64,000 nucleotides of DNA from Sabethes cyaneus (Eukaryota; Arthropoda; Insecta; Diptera; Culicidae), in assembly GCF_943734655.1 (NCBI RefSeq), contig NC_071355.1:207067603-207131602 (forward strand), in the 5' to 3' direction. The first letter of the stretch is position 1. Each line of letters opens with the position of its first letter. The notes below the pieces were generated by a model. The model did not search any database and was not told the DNA's origin. It saw only the letters and a program-made list of their open reading frames with translations. Made by a program: the position numbers and the translations under genes. Below are positions 11,601 through 20,405 of the stretch, piece by piece.

Positions 11601-11712
11601 TCCCGGATCATCTAGTCCAGTGCCACCGTACATGCCGATACAGGGAACGAGAAGAAACAACTCAGCCGACAATAAGAAACGAAAATCAAAAGAACGTTGT
11701 GCTCAACAGTGA
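5595..11712 (+). CDS. CCDC50: CCDC50-like (Ymer) ubiquitin-binding coiled-coil protein, 5' incomplete
   Basis: Six exons join in frame: 5595-5657, 5727-5865, 5940-7239, 10600-11333, 11395-11510 and 11582-11712 (TGA at 11710). They give 826 residues. All introns are GT-AG (69, 74, 3360, 61 and 71 bp). The first 110 residues follow the CCDC50 N-terminal domain: CKEWLVREDSALAYQLQ, then HRNQIVRQDF, then coiled coil. Residues 501-540 carry the two ubiquitin-interacting MIU-type helices (ELARKLQEQ; DKELAKMLQERE) seen in human CCDC50. The region between is long and disordered, with N, H and Q runs, so the protein is much larger than the human 306- or 482-residue forms. In mammals the protein is a cytoplasmic phosphoprotein that binds ubiquitin chains and damps EGF-receptor and NF-kB signalling; a similar role here is inferred. 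The start exon is missing. An alternative reading as an unrelated coiled-coil protein is unlikely given the domain order. Confidence 0.9.
5727..5865 (+). CDS. CCDC50: CCDC50-like exon, N-terminal coiled-coil domain
   Basis: Acceptor aaccag (5721-5726), donor gtaagt (5866). It carries EHYKGNKHRNQIVRQDF and a helix rich in E, R and Q ending MINEQ. The last codon, CA|A, is completed by the next exon. Reading through the flanking introns gives stop codons, which supports both splice sites. Confidence 0.88.
5940..7239 (+). CDS. CCDC50: CCDC50-like large exon: coiled coil, then long disordered region
   Basis: Acceptor gttgcag (5933-5939), donor gtaagt (7240), phase 0 at the 3' end. It continues the coiled coil (EEMDAKVARDIADQL to MLARKLQEQ) for about 45 residues. 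About 350 residues rich in P, S, H, N and Q follow, with an Asn run near 6650-6673 and a His/Gln-rich block near 6976-7110. Tyrosines in short acidic or polar settings (NIYQEI, YTNINL, YNVYDDDD) could be phosphorylation sites; mammalian CCDC50 is tyrosine-phosphorylated. The exon ends at the start of the first MIU helix. Codon use is C/G-rich compared with the flanking transposons. Confidence 0.9.
7240..8198. other. First part of the 3.36-kb intron, no gene
   Basis: Apart from the small inverted-repeat element at 7697-7898 nothing is recognisable. The 69-codon frame at 7401-7610 starts inside the intron and has no homology I can name. Confidence 0.5.
7697..7898. mobile_element. Small MITE with about 24-bp terminal inverted repeats
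   Basis: The left end ACACATTCCAGCGTTACGG pairs with the complement of the right end, CCGTAACACTGGAATGTGT, with one mismatch. The element is about 200 bp and non-coding. Target duplication is unclear; AT-rich taat sequence lies on both sides. It sits in the large intron. Confidence 0.7.
8199..8928. repeat. Degenerate 13-bp tandem repeat (CCAAAATCCATGG), block 1
   Basis: More than fifty imperfect copies of a unit close to CCAAAATCCATGG run head to tail, with lengths drifting between about 11 and 14 bp. The unit holds the palindrome CCATGG and has no stop codon in several frames, so it creates spurious frames on both strands (8197-8475, 8625-8846, and the minus strand at 8582-8860). It lies in the CCDC50-like intron and is continued by block 2. 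Confidence 0.92.
8929..9758 (-). mobile_element. Non-autonomous RTE-like retroposon, copy 1 (inside the tandem array)
   Basis: This 830-bp block interrupts the array. Several segments match copy 2 at 15004-15774 in the same order: the ctcaccagcagtcctt region, the gcttcataagctaaaacgaa region, the caccacccagcatcgcacct region, and the end ctcatttcatacccc. On the minus strand it begins GGGGTATGAAATGAGG and ends in an AT-rich TATTCA-like simple repeat. The flanks AAAATCCATGAC and AAAATCTATGGC may be its target duplication but are confounded by the array itself. Confidence 0.75.
9759..10345. repeat. Degenerate 13-bp tandem repeat (CCAAAATCCATGG), block 2
   Basis: About forty-five further copies of the same unit follow directly on the retroposon. 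The two blocks together were once one array of about 1.3 kb. The 86-codon frame at 9846-10106 is a product of the repeat. Confidence 0.92.
10600..11333 (+). CDS. CCDC50: CCDC50-like exon with two MIU helices and DSYSNPID repeats
   Basis: Acceptor catattag (10592-10599), donor gtaatt (11334). It encodes ELARKLQEQEADELDQEVID, then DKELAKMLQERERAKAKRAR and a basic, Gln-rich helix. The two Ala-containing motifs correspond to the MIU1 and MIU2 ubiquitin-binding helices of human CCDC50 in sequence and spacing. Further on, the octapeptide DSYSNPID occurs twice (10912-10935 and 11128-11151), a short linear motif with a central tyrosine. The rest is Ser/Gly-rich and disordered. Confidence 0.9.
11395..11510 (+). 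CDS. CCDC50: CCDC50-like exon
   Basis: Acceptor ccattag (11388-11394), donor gtgggt (11511), a non-consensus but acceptable GT donor. It encodes SQYTEDNIAARIDPTYNSSG and a Ser/Thr/Pro-rich stretch, and it joins in frame on both sides (phase 2 in, phase 1 out). Confidence 0.82.
11582..11712 (+). CDS. CCDC50: CCDC50-like last coding exon
   Basis: Acceptor ttgttgcag ends at 11581. It encodes DILEFSDPGSSSPVPPYMPI and a basic tail, NKKRKSKERCAQQ, then TGA at 11710-11712. The lysine/arginine-rich C-terminus resembles the basic tail common in CCDC50 proteins and could serve as a nuclear-localisation or phosphoinositide-binding patch (inference). Confidence 0.85.
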
Positions 11713-12980
11713 ATCACAAACGAAAGCATGAGCAATACTTTTCCACTTGTTACTTATATATTTACTAGTTATTCCCCTTTATCAACAGAAAAACAAACAA
11801 CAATATAATTAATGCAAACTATCATTATGAATACCTGATTGATATGTACTGTCTATGGGACAATAACCCAAAAAGGATTAAGGAAACGTGAATATCCTCG
11901 ATATTGATTTATTGCAAATGAGGAGGAAAGCAAAACACGAACACAAACTGAACAAAAGCCTGAGCAGATTTTTTTCGTTTACGCAAGAAGCTTCGTGTCA
12001 CTACGCGAACGAGTTCCTCAAAGCGGAAAACTAGGCTAAAATCTGGTCGAAACGGTAGCTTATTTATTATTTACAGAGCAGCTATTATCTATACTGTTTT
12101 GCGAAGGCGTCTGATTTTATTTTTGTATTTAAATATTTAATGGAATCATCATTGTAATATAATTGCATTTTATTTATGGGCTTGACTTTTATTCGAAGAT
12201 GACACTATTACACTGAGGCTTTTGAAAATTGGCGCACCAAGCTGTCTAGCAATCATTTAGCTATTGAACCCTCTCGAATATCTCGGATATTTATTTAATG
12301 TTATTATTTAATGGATGTATTGATTTTTCTGCCAACGATGAGCCAACTTATCGTATTTTATTTTGTCAAAAAACGTCGATTATAATAAGCAAACAACAAT
12401 ATAACAATGGCTATTTATCCCGTACCCTAATTCGATACATTGAATCCTTGCTTACTGGAAATGTCGAAATTGACCCCAACAAACATTTTGGTTTAAGAAT
12501 AGCTTATTCAACCATTATATAACTAAAACCCGTGGAACAGGCTCTTTATACACTATTATGCAGCAAAAATGTTGCTTGGGATGCCAGAGAATATTTTCTT
12601 GCTTAAAATGTTTGATCTGTTCACCTCCTTCGTTTCTAATTCTCTTAAATTAACTATTTAAACTGATAATTTGTTATAAATGTGTTATAATTGATAATTT
12701 GTTATAATTGTGTTATGATTGTATGCGAGAGTTTATAACAAGATGGTAACTTACCATTGCTGGTAACTAAGCTGAGAGTTGGTATAGTTTTGCTCGGTTA
12801 AAAACTTTTCTATTGTTAGATCGGTCAAAATCTCTCAAAATTTATCAAAATTTGCTTTAGGAGAATAGATTTTCAGTAAAATATCATTCAATCAAATATT
12901 TTAACATTTCTTTTTAACCTATTCTCTCGGCATATACAGTCAATACACAACCATGGATCACACAAAGTTATTGATCATTT
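11713..12980 (+). other. 3' UTR of the CCDC50-like gene, then unassigned DNA
   Basis: AT-rich sequence follows the stop codon. I found no textbook AATAAA in the first 500 bp, so the end of the transcript is not fixed. Near 12655-12715 the phrase tgataatttgttata repeats. No other gene is supported; the 74-codon frame at 12298-12522 has no recognisable motif. Confidence 0.4.
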
Positions 12981-12987
12981 TAAGCTT

Positions 12988-13193
12988 TAAGGTGAAATTA
13001 GTCGTCATCGATTCTTCAAGTTTCAAAAGCAGTTTTTCTTGTTAGAAACAAAAATTTTGTTCATGAAAATATATTCGCTGTACTCAGATTGGCAAGAAGA
13101 ATGCAGTGAATACATTTCTATAAACAGAATCTCGCATTTGGGCCACTAAAACTGCTTCTGAAATTGGGCAAACCGATAAAAATTTAATGACTG
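12988..13193. mobile_element. Inverted-repeat MITE, family also at 59290-59467 and 63922-64000
   Basis: The left arm (aaggtgaaattag, catcgatt, then aaaagcag) pairs with the complement of the right arm across a loop near 13085. The same arm sequence with catcgattctgccaatttc occurs at the window's right end. The copy at 59290-59467 is also a hairpin. Ends are approximate. Confidence 0.65.
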
Positions 13194-13196
13194 CTA

Positions 13197-13629
13197 GGGT
13201 AACCAACCTATTTTGGACCCCACCAGCAGCTGTACAAAATGTGGACACTTACAGCAAAGTGAAATGGAAGTGTCCAAATCATGTACACTCTTAAGTGATT
13301 CTACCCGTAAATAGGTCGGATTTAGCTAAAGCTAGGTTGAAACTATTAAACATGCACTTAAAGTGTACAAACTCAGATTTTGAGTAGTTTTTCAACCAAA
13401 AAATTGGTAGTAGAAACTTGAAAGTGCGTTATTTGTCACAGAAAATAATTCAATTATGGGTAGCAAGTAGCCAAAATTGGTTGAATTTTTTACCCAAAAT
13501 TTGAGTTTGTACATTTTAAGGGCATTTTGAGAAGTTTCAACCTAGCTATAGCCAAATCCGACATATTTACGGGTAGAATCATTTAAGAGTGTACAGCTGC
13601 TGAAGGGTTCCAAAATAGGTTTGTTTCCC
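13197..13629. mobile_element. 433-bp palindromic MITE with TA target duplication
   Basis: Both ends read TA|GGGWAAC then ACCTATTTTGG on their own strand (left 13195 on, right ending 13631). The arms stay similar for over 150 bp, including gtgattctacccgtaaatag and the caacctag region. A TA duplication and long arms suggest a Tc1/mariner or pogo-driven non-autonomous element. No coding sequence. Confidence 0.8.
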
Positions 13630-13744
13630 TAATTTCCCAGTAACTTTAACTGCAGCCGATAAATGCATGAATGTTATACTAATTGATTGACAAAATTGTT
13701 ACTTGTAAGTAGCACCAATAAGTTAATCAATAAATAGCTGAAAT

Positions 13745-13955
13745 TGCCAATTGCAAGGAAAATTGTCCAATCAACAAGTGCGCAATCGCTCATACAAATG
13801 CTACTTTAGCTTAAATAGTTTCGGTCTCTTCGGCGCACTTTTTGCTTGAATGTAACGAAAAAGTGCGCCGAAGATATCGAAACGATTTGATGTAAATTAG
13901 CATTTTTATGAGCGATATCGCACTTTGGATTGTACAATTTTCATTGCAATCAGTA
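13745..13955. mobile_element. Hairpin MITE with near-perfect core arms
   Basis: The left arm ends ttcggcgcacttttt and the right arm begins aaaaagtgcgccgaa, separated by about 14 bp. Outward the arms keep pairing through gcaatcgctcat / atgagcgatatcgc and attgcaaggaaaattgt / acaattttcattgcaat. Folding would give a hairpin with stems of about 95 bp. Ends are approximate. Confidence 0.75.
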
Positions 13956-14359
13956 ATAGTTAAAAGGAAATTAACAATTACGCTTAAATGACACATGATT
14001 GTGTACTGACGTTTTGAAGGATTTGAGTTGCATGCTTCACTTGTATACAAGGTTCAAATTTATCTAGTGCAATGTCATGACTTGCTCATTCAAGCTGGTT
14101 GGAGTCTGAACTAAGCGAGTATTTAGTGCCGTATACAGCATAAACCTAACTAAAATCAATGGCATCGTCAGCGATTTATATAATTAAAAAATATCAATTC
14201 AATCAAAACATTTTAACTGTTTATCATATGGCAGTGCTCAATTGGCGATTTTATTTTAGTAAAATTTACTGTCAAATACTTTGCCTCGCTGAATGTTCGG
14301 CCTGATGTTAGCATACCAACTAAAAAACAATTATTAGCTTTTGCATGAACGGCTGGATA

Positions 14360-14519
14360 ATGTAACGTTAGTGCCTCACGTAGCCCATACCCCTCAGAGG
14401 TCCTTTGCATCTTAATCAATACCCCTACTGGTACCAATGGAAATACGAGTAACTTTAGCGGTCCTAAGAGAAGGTGAATCATTCTCGTAAAAGATACGCA
14501 CCAACAGGGATACATTGCA
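14360..14519 (+). repeat. Fragment resembling the 5' UTR of the RTE LINE at 52538
   Basis: The block with ctggtaccaatggaaatacg, actttagcgg and caccaacaggga follows the order seen at 52635-52715 (ggtaccagccggaatacg, accttagcgg, ccaacagggg). It is on the opposite strand to the LINE body next door. Similarity was judged by eye. Confidence 0.5.
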
Positions 14520-15003
14520 CTACCTTCACCATATTAGCATACTGGTTTACTTTATGCAGCACGTGGTTCATGCGTCTGCCTTACACTCCATTTTCTATTT
14601 CGGCACCAAGTATTGATCGCAGAGTTTTTCGCTCGAAAACCCCAAATACTGGTCGATCAGCTTTATTTAGCGTCCATGATTCCTGTCCGTGCAGGGTAAC
14701 CTGGAGAACTGATATTCTGCAAAGCTCCAGCTTTGTACGAATTTGCCAGCTACGGGACTTCAGCTAGTTACGTTATCCGTAGAAAGTCCGGTTCGCAGCT
14801 GCAATTCTCCGTTTTACTTCGCGGCTTACATCGTCTCATGTCACGAGCATACCAAAGTATATAAATTCCTCTACTACTTCATCAAGTTCCCCATCCAGCA
14901 TCATCTCGGCACCAACACCATCTGGACTCCCCCTGCCAGCAACCATGTACTTCATTTTGGTGGTATAAATGGTAAGACCCAATTTCGCTGCTTCCCATTT
15001 AAA

Positions 15004-15774
15004 GTAGTAGTAGTAGTAGGGGAAAGCCACCATCAGTTCAAGGACTTGCCAATGTATGTGGGTAGAATTACAGTAGATCCAAATTTGATTATCAAATGAA
15101 TTTCACACTAATGCTGTTACAGAAGGGCCAAAAGGGATTGGGCGGACCCACAAGCAGAGACACTTGTGCGCATTCCGGGGTTATAAGAGTCGCCTTCCAG
15201 CATTAGGATCCTTCCATGTAATAATCAATTTCGCTGTACCAACTTTAACCCACGTGATGATTTGTTTGTTTTGAATTGAGAAATTGCTTCAGACCTTAAG
15301 GATTCAGGTTGGCAATCCACTCCATCATCCAGCCTTCCACATTTATGATATCAATAATAATACTGTTAATAATATGATATTAAGATGAAATGTTGTATAT
15401 ATGGTAGAAATAGAAAAATCTCACCAGCAGTCCTTTGTATGGAATAGAGTAGCGTCCTTTGAGGTTCCATAAGTGCTTCTGATAGTTAATTTAATTTTTC
15501 ATTCTGGTATCCATGTGCAGTATTAAGACTCGTTTTGGAGGAGATGCTTCATAAGCTAAAACGAAAAAAATAATTAAAATAACTTATTAGGCTTACCTAT
15601 TAGGTAGGCCGTGTGTCTCCGTCGTCTGCCCAAAACCGCGGTTTTGAGACCAGGCAGCCGTGCACCACCCAGCATCGCACCTCCTAGCTTGGCTACTCAA
15701 AAGAGCAGGTAGGAGCTTGGGATGGCTAGAGCTATATTGGACGCTCCTCGTTTGCCTTCCCCATTTCATACCCC
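15004..15774 (-). mobile_element. Non-autonomous RTE-like retroposon, copy 2, with 21-bp target duplication
   Basis: The insert is bounded by two perfect 21-bp copies of the host LINE sequence, starting tttcgctgcttccca (14983-15003 and 15775-15795). On the minus strand it begins GGGGTATGAAATGGGG and ends in a (CTA)n run (gtagtagtagtag on the plus strand at 15004). It matches copy 1 at 8929-9758 over most of its length. Near its start it resembles the 5' UTR of the RTE LINE at 52538 (in copy 1, cctccacgtgg), so it may be mobilised by that LINE. The 65-codon minus frame at 15593-15790 overlaps the duplication and is broken in copy 1. Confidence 0.85.
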
Positions 15775-16210
15775 TTTCGCTGCTTCCCATTTAAACGGCC
15801 TAAACGCCTATTCCACTGCTCTACGGTTGATTCCGTAGACGTCATCCGTAAAACCAAGAAGCATGTGAGATTTTGTGATGATAGTGCCGTTCTTTTCCAC
15901 ATTTGCTATTCGTATTTCACCTTCCAACGCAATGTTAAAAAGCATGTTAGAGAGTGCATCCTCTTGCTTCAGTCTACCCAACGTTACGAAAGCGGCTGAG
16001 GTCTCACTCGCTATTCTGATACATGATTTTGACCCATTCAGCGTCGCACGCATCAGCGCAACCAGTTCCGTCGGAAAACCATATTCTAGCATTATCTGGC
16101 ACAACTAATTTCGTTTGACTGAATCTTTTGCCGCCTTAAAGTCCATAAACAGATGATGAGTCTGCAAATTGTACTCCCGGAACTTATGTAGTAACTGACG
16201 CATGGTAAAC

Positions 16211-16429
16211 TCCCCAGTTGGCCTCGAGGTATGATGCCGGCCTCATAAGCCAGTCGTCGTATGTTCGAATCTTGGCTGGGAGAGGCTGTTAGAGTCAATA
16301 GGATCGTAGCAACTGGCCCTGCAATTGTCCTGTACTCTAACGCTGGCTGCGAAGTCTGTCGTATAAAAACAAAAGGTCAAGTTTCGATAACGGAATGTAG
16401 CACCTAGGCTTTGCTTTGCTTTGCTTTTT
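16211..16429 (+). mobile_element. tRNA-derived SINE, family member 1, with 15-bp target duplication
   Basis: It begins with a tRNA-like head (ctcgaggtatgatgccggcct as an A-box region, ATGTTCGAATC as a B box near 16260) and ends with a repeated ctttg tail (16408-16428). Flanks TGACGCATGGTAAAC (16196-16210) and TGACGCATGGCAAAC (16430-16444) differ at one base. Related copies lie at 34966-35115 (minus) and 45705-45822 (plus). Confidence 0.85.
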
Positions 16430-16456
16430 TGACGCATGGCAAACATCTAATCCGTC

Positions 16457-16822
16457 ATGGAGCGGCCCAGCTCCACGAAAACCAGCATGGTACTCGCCGA
16501 CGAAGGACTCTATCAAATACCATGCAAAGACTGCCCGGCGGTATATATTGGGCAGACCCGACGAAAATTCAAGGTACGCTTAAAAGAGCACAAAAAGGCA
16601 GTGGAAAACAACCGAACCAACGATTCCAGTGTGGCAGTACATACAGCAAACTTTCACCATGAAATCGACTGGGATAACGTAAAAGTGATTAAGGGAATCA
16701 GGAAGGCCTCACAACTAAATGCGTGGGAGTCGATGTTCATCACAACAGCTGATCAACTGATGAACGAAGATGAGGCTCCCATCGTGTCACCTCTCTTCAA
16801 ATTAACAGGCTTAAAAATATAA
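16457..16822 (+). CDS. GIY-YIG endonuclease domain of a Penelope-like element (chimeric ORF)
   Basis: This open frame of 121 codons encodes GLYQIPCKDCPAVYIGQTRR, then VRLKEH, VAVHTANFHHEIDW and LNAWESMFI. These match the C-terminal GIY-YIG nuclease of Penelope-like retroelements: the GLY and YIG pair, the CxxC in front of YIG, a conserved Arg, the His of VH, and the Glu of WES. The reverse-transcriptase part is absent, so the element is 5'-truncated. The first 15 residues or so come from antisense RTE LINE sequence (16457-16502), so the ATG was supplied by the host element. There is no stop or frameshift in the nuclease part. Whether it is ever expressed is unknown. Confidence 0.85.
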   Translation: MERPSSTKTSMVLADEGLYQIPCKDCPAVYIGQTRRKFKVRLKEHKKAVENNRTNDSSVAVHTANFHHEIDWDNVKVIKGIRKASQLNAWESMFITTADQLMNEDEAPIVSPLFKLTGLKI

Positions 16823-17005
16823 CTCTCTCTTCAACGCAATCAGTTGGGCATTACCCCGTCGATGGGCTAGTTGCCCGAAACCGGTCGGTAAAAGGTAAAT
16901 ATACTTTTTATGTTTACAAGAACGATAAGTGTTATGCCTTGTGTTAATAGTGTCGTCAGTTCTTACGTTAGTGCAAAAAGTGAAGTTAAAAGCTTACATA
17001 ACACC
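16503..17005 (+). mobile_element. 5'-truncated Penelope-like element inserted in an RTE LINE
   Basis: Host LINE sequence stops after the GEYHAGF-encoding segment (minus strand, at about 16502) and resumes near 17008 with AISLLN. The 500 bp between hold the GIY-YIG domain and a 3' tail (16823-17005) containing gaaaccggtcggtaaaaggt. The junctions are by eye and no clear target duplication was found, which is common in this class. Confidence 0.7.
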
Positions 17006-17864
17006 TTTTAGGCAGATTAAGCAATGAAATTGCTCGATAGTTTTCACACTCGAGTCGATGTCCTTTTCTAAAAATAGGACAAATGAGGCATCCAGCCACT
17101 TTCTCGTCATTTGCTCTTCCTTCCAGATCCCGACAATGATCATCTCCGTTTTTAGAAGTTCAGCCGAGATCTTTCCCAGCAGCCTTACCGTTTTTCAACA
17201 CACTGATTGCCTTCTTATCCTCCTCCTGTGTTGGTGGGTCCACAGCTTAGCTATCGCTCACAATTCGTTTCCTGTTTCTGCTGATCTTCGTGTTCATTCA
17301 ACAGCGTCTAGAAGTGCTCCTTCTACCTGGCTGCTACCGCCGTTTTGCCAGTAAGCAGGTTGCCTACACATTCCTCATCACAAGCTTGGTGAAGTTCACC
17401 GTTTTGTATAGAAGTTTTGTGTGTCTTTGCAGGCGAATCTCTCTTTTACAGCAGCGACCACGTGCTCCTCGTACGCGCAAGTTTTTAGACAGTGGGTTCC
17501 TTATTACGCAGATCTAATCTCTCTATACCTTTCTCTGCTCTGACGTGTAGCCACAGTGAGCATGCGATTCCTAGCATGGTTCTTTTCATCTGATACTCTC
17601 TGGCATTCGGTATTAAACTAACACTATTTTCCACGCGTCGTGGCTACATCACCTCTTTCGCAGTTGTTTCAATGGCACTATGGAGGTTCTTCCACGACAT
17701 CTGTCGCCAATCGCTGAATATTAATACGTAGCCTCTTTTCAGTGCGAGCCATTGTATTTCAGCCATCAAGTGGTACTCCTACGACCGCCTTAACGTTGGC
17801 GCCTCTGCATCTCACTCGATCGCCGGTTATACGCTACCCTTGTGTTCCACACTTCCGAAGAAAA

Positions 17865-18080
17865 ATCGAAATGGCCAATTTTGAGTTCCGGTAGAACCGA
17901 CAACGGATATTCTGGAAGGTCCAGATCGGGTCAAAATACATCCCAAAGTCCACCCATGAATTCACGTTGAAAAATCTTTTGATTTGATACCCCATTTACC
18001 ATATTTCTGAAGAGAATTCAAAATGGCCAATTTTGAGTTCCAGTAGAACCGATACCGGATGTTCCGGAGCGTGGGACATG
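17865..18080. repeat. Two-copy tandem repeat, period about 144 bp
   Basis: The block atggccaattttgagttcc + gtagaaccga + ccggat-like appears at about 17872-17922 and again at about 18024-18073. It looks like a short remnant of a minisatellite. Confidence 0.65.
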
Positions 18081-19761
18081 AACTTGCGCTCTACAGGATA
18101 GTGTAAGATTCATTCTTATTGACCACAAATGAAATGGATAACTTTAGCGCACTCTGTTAAGTAGATTTCTAGTTTTATTTCACATGCTATTTATAACGTC
18201 AAATGAAATCCCACTGCGATCTGCAATATCTCCGGGAAAATGGAACCATAATTTACCAACTTATTTTTCCATTAAAGGCCAATCTAATGTAGTTGTTTTA
18301 AGACTAATTGCATAAAAAATCGAATGAAAATAAGTGGAGATACCATTATCATTTGGTAGTGACCGTTTACAAATCGGTTCAATAGTTGTCGAGTAAACTG
18401 ATTGACAAGGTTAGGTGCCGGTCTTAACCCCATGGGGTGCTGGTTTCACCCGCACTCCTCTATGAACACCATTTTTTGGGCTGGTTCTGTGAAGAAAAAT
18501 TAGCAATATTAGGTCTCAGTTCTGACAAAATGATCATTTCAGTTAGGGTGCCGGGCTTACCCCCCGTACCTCTAATATTAATCTATTACAATCGTCATAG
18601 AAATGCTGCTTTGACCACCTTCCCTAACCTAATTCTCCACTTATTTTCCTTCACGTCTGTTCCCACCCTAGGCATACTATAAAACTCTTTAGTTTCATTA
18701 CCCTCTTCTATCATTCCCTTCGTCTGTTGGTATAATGACTGACTCCGTTATAAGTTAAGATACTAACATCTACTAACTAGGGTTTTTTTTTCTAATTCCC
18801 GTCGTAATAAGTAAAGCCATTACGCTAATTTTCATCATTTGTTGGATGGATTTTATTGAATACTTCAAAAGTTCTTGTGCTGATTTGACTAAAACACACT
18901 TACCTTCCGATCCGTGAACTTTGAAATCACTGAAAAGCGACTATTAAAGCATATTATTGAAATTACGCAACTGACTTCATTTCCAAAATTCGTCGTACCG
19001 TTTTAAAATCCGTCCATCAAAAATTTTCATCGTCCGAACTAAAAATCACAACAATGTTTACGAAGCTAACGCGCATGTATTTGTATAGGACGGCATGATA
19101 AATGTTATTCTGCAAAATTTCTGCAGGTAAATTTCCTGGCTGTAGAATAACGACAATGCCTTGCGTGAGTTATTTTCATTTATGAATGACGGAAATTCAA
19201 ACGATTAGTCGATATTGTCTTCTTCGTCGGACGAAAAACGTAGGAAATTTGGCTGGTAGGACTTCTTTAATGATAAAAAGCATTTAAATAGATCTCAGCT
19301 CACTTTGATTGATCGCGTATGATAGACAACACACTAAAATATTAGGGAATAACTAGTTTTGCATTGTGTGTCATAAAAATACGGATATTTTTAATAATTT
19401 GTGTTGGATAGGACGGGAATAGGCAATTACGACGATGTAGCAACATACCCTATATAGAAAACTGATGCTGTTGAAAGAAGAATAAGTTTTCATAGCAATA
19501 TTCTTTACAATAGATGAAGGAAATGGTACTAGAAATTAATGAAACAAAGATATGTATAGTATTCATATGATGAGTGACTGCAAATGATAAAATAAGCATT
19601 ACAAAAAGATGTGAACTAATTAATCATTGTATGCGTATCAGCTGGGATGACGTAGCAAGTAGCAGCAACATAGTTCTAAATAAATTGCTGTCTTTATTGC
19701 ACCTGGCAACAATTTACGAGTCCTACGCAACTTCGTTTTTTAATTTAATTGTCCTGTACTT
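18081..19761. other. Unassigned intergenic DNA
   Basis: A weak duplication is visible around 18412-18475 and 18541-18580 (ttaggtgccgg / ttagggtgccgg). No gene or nameable element was found. The 81-codon frame at 18437-18682 overlaps this repeat. Confidence 0.35.
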
Positions 19762-20237
19762 CCCAAGTAACCAAAGGTTCCGATAAAAGGGGATTTTTTG
19801 GCTTAATCAGCCAACGAAATGATCATGAATAAAGCTCTATTCAGCTTAATTTTTAGGTAATTAACCGTACTTTCAAGTTCGTGTTTAACGATTGAACTTC
19901 GAAGGGAATTCAAAGCAACTTCTAACAGAACTAGAAAGTTCGCAAAAAGTTCACCTGACGCTTTATATAGACTGCTTTATTTATAAATATTAATTTATTG
20001 TAACTTACCATACACCACCAACCAAAACTTCGGAGATTTAAACTCGAGTACTCCCTTTCGAAGACTTAGATGCATACCACTGCTCCGTTGGTGGAGTATG
20101 CGATCTGCATCGATTTTACTCGATGTGCTAATTCCTCATTTAGCACAGCCCCGAAACGAACTTACATTTAAGAACAACTCATCGGCAAAATTCATGTCAC
20201 TGGCGGCGTCAGAGATGACGCAATGCATCAGGATAGC

Positions 20238-20387
20238 CTACAGAGACGCCGAGACACTCAAAATCCGCTAAATTTTGAAACAAAACGGAGAGTACCATCA
20301 TAAATAAAGGTAACTCTCCGCTTTCGATCAAAATTTAGCGGTTTTTGAGTGTCTCTGCGCCTCTGTAATCTATAGTCTCTGTAGGAT
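20238..20387. repeat. Strong inverted repeat (MITE-like hairpin)
   Basis: The arm gagacactcaaaatccgctaaattttga and its partner tcaaaatttagcggtttttgagtgtctc pair almost perfectly. Pairing extends outward to cctacagagac / gtctctgtagg (with a 14-bp bulge) and inward to cggagagt / actctccg. The loop is about 15 bp. It lies immediately left of a LINE insertion. Confidence 0.85.
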
Positions 20388-20405
20388 AGGCTTGCAACGC
20401 AGAAC

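Larger units (their letters stand above)
14520..17860 (-). mobile_element. RTE-type LINE, broken by three nested insertions
   Basis: Minus-strand pieces of one reverse transcriptase lie in order. 17000-17860 holds the linker and early RT (CENYRAIS in broken frames). 16445-16502 gives GEYHAGF. 15796-16195 gives CIRIASETSAAF, EDALSNMLFNIALEG, and GFTDDVYGINRR at the metal-binding site. 14520-15003 gives LGLTIYTTKMKYMVAGRG, FIYFGMLVT and the C-terminal tail. Between them sit a retroposon (15004-15774), a SINE (16211-16429) and a Penelope fragment (about 16503-17005). Multiple stops and frameshifts show it is dead. It is closely related to the plus-strand relic at 50740-52090. No end repeats were fixed. 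Confidence 0.82.
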
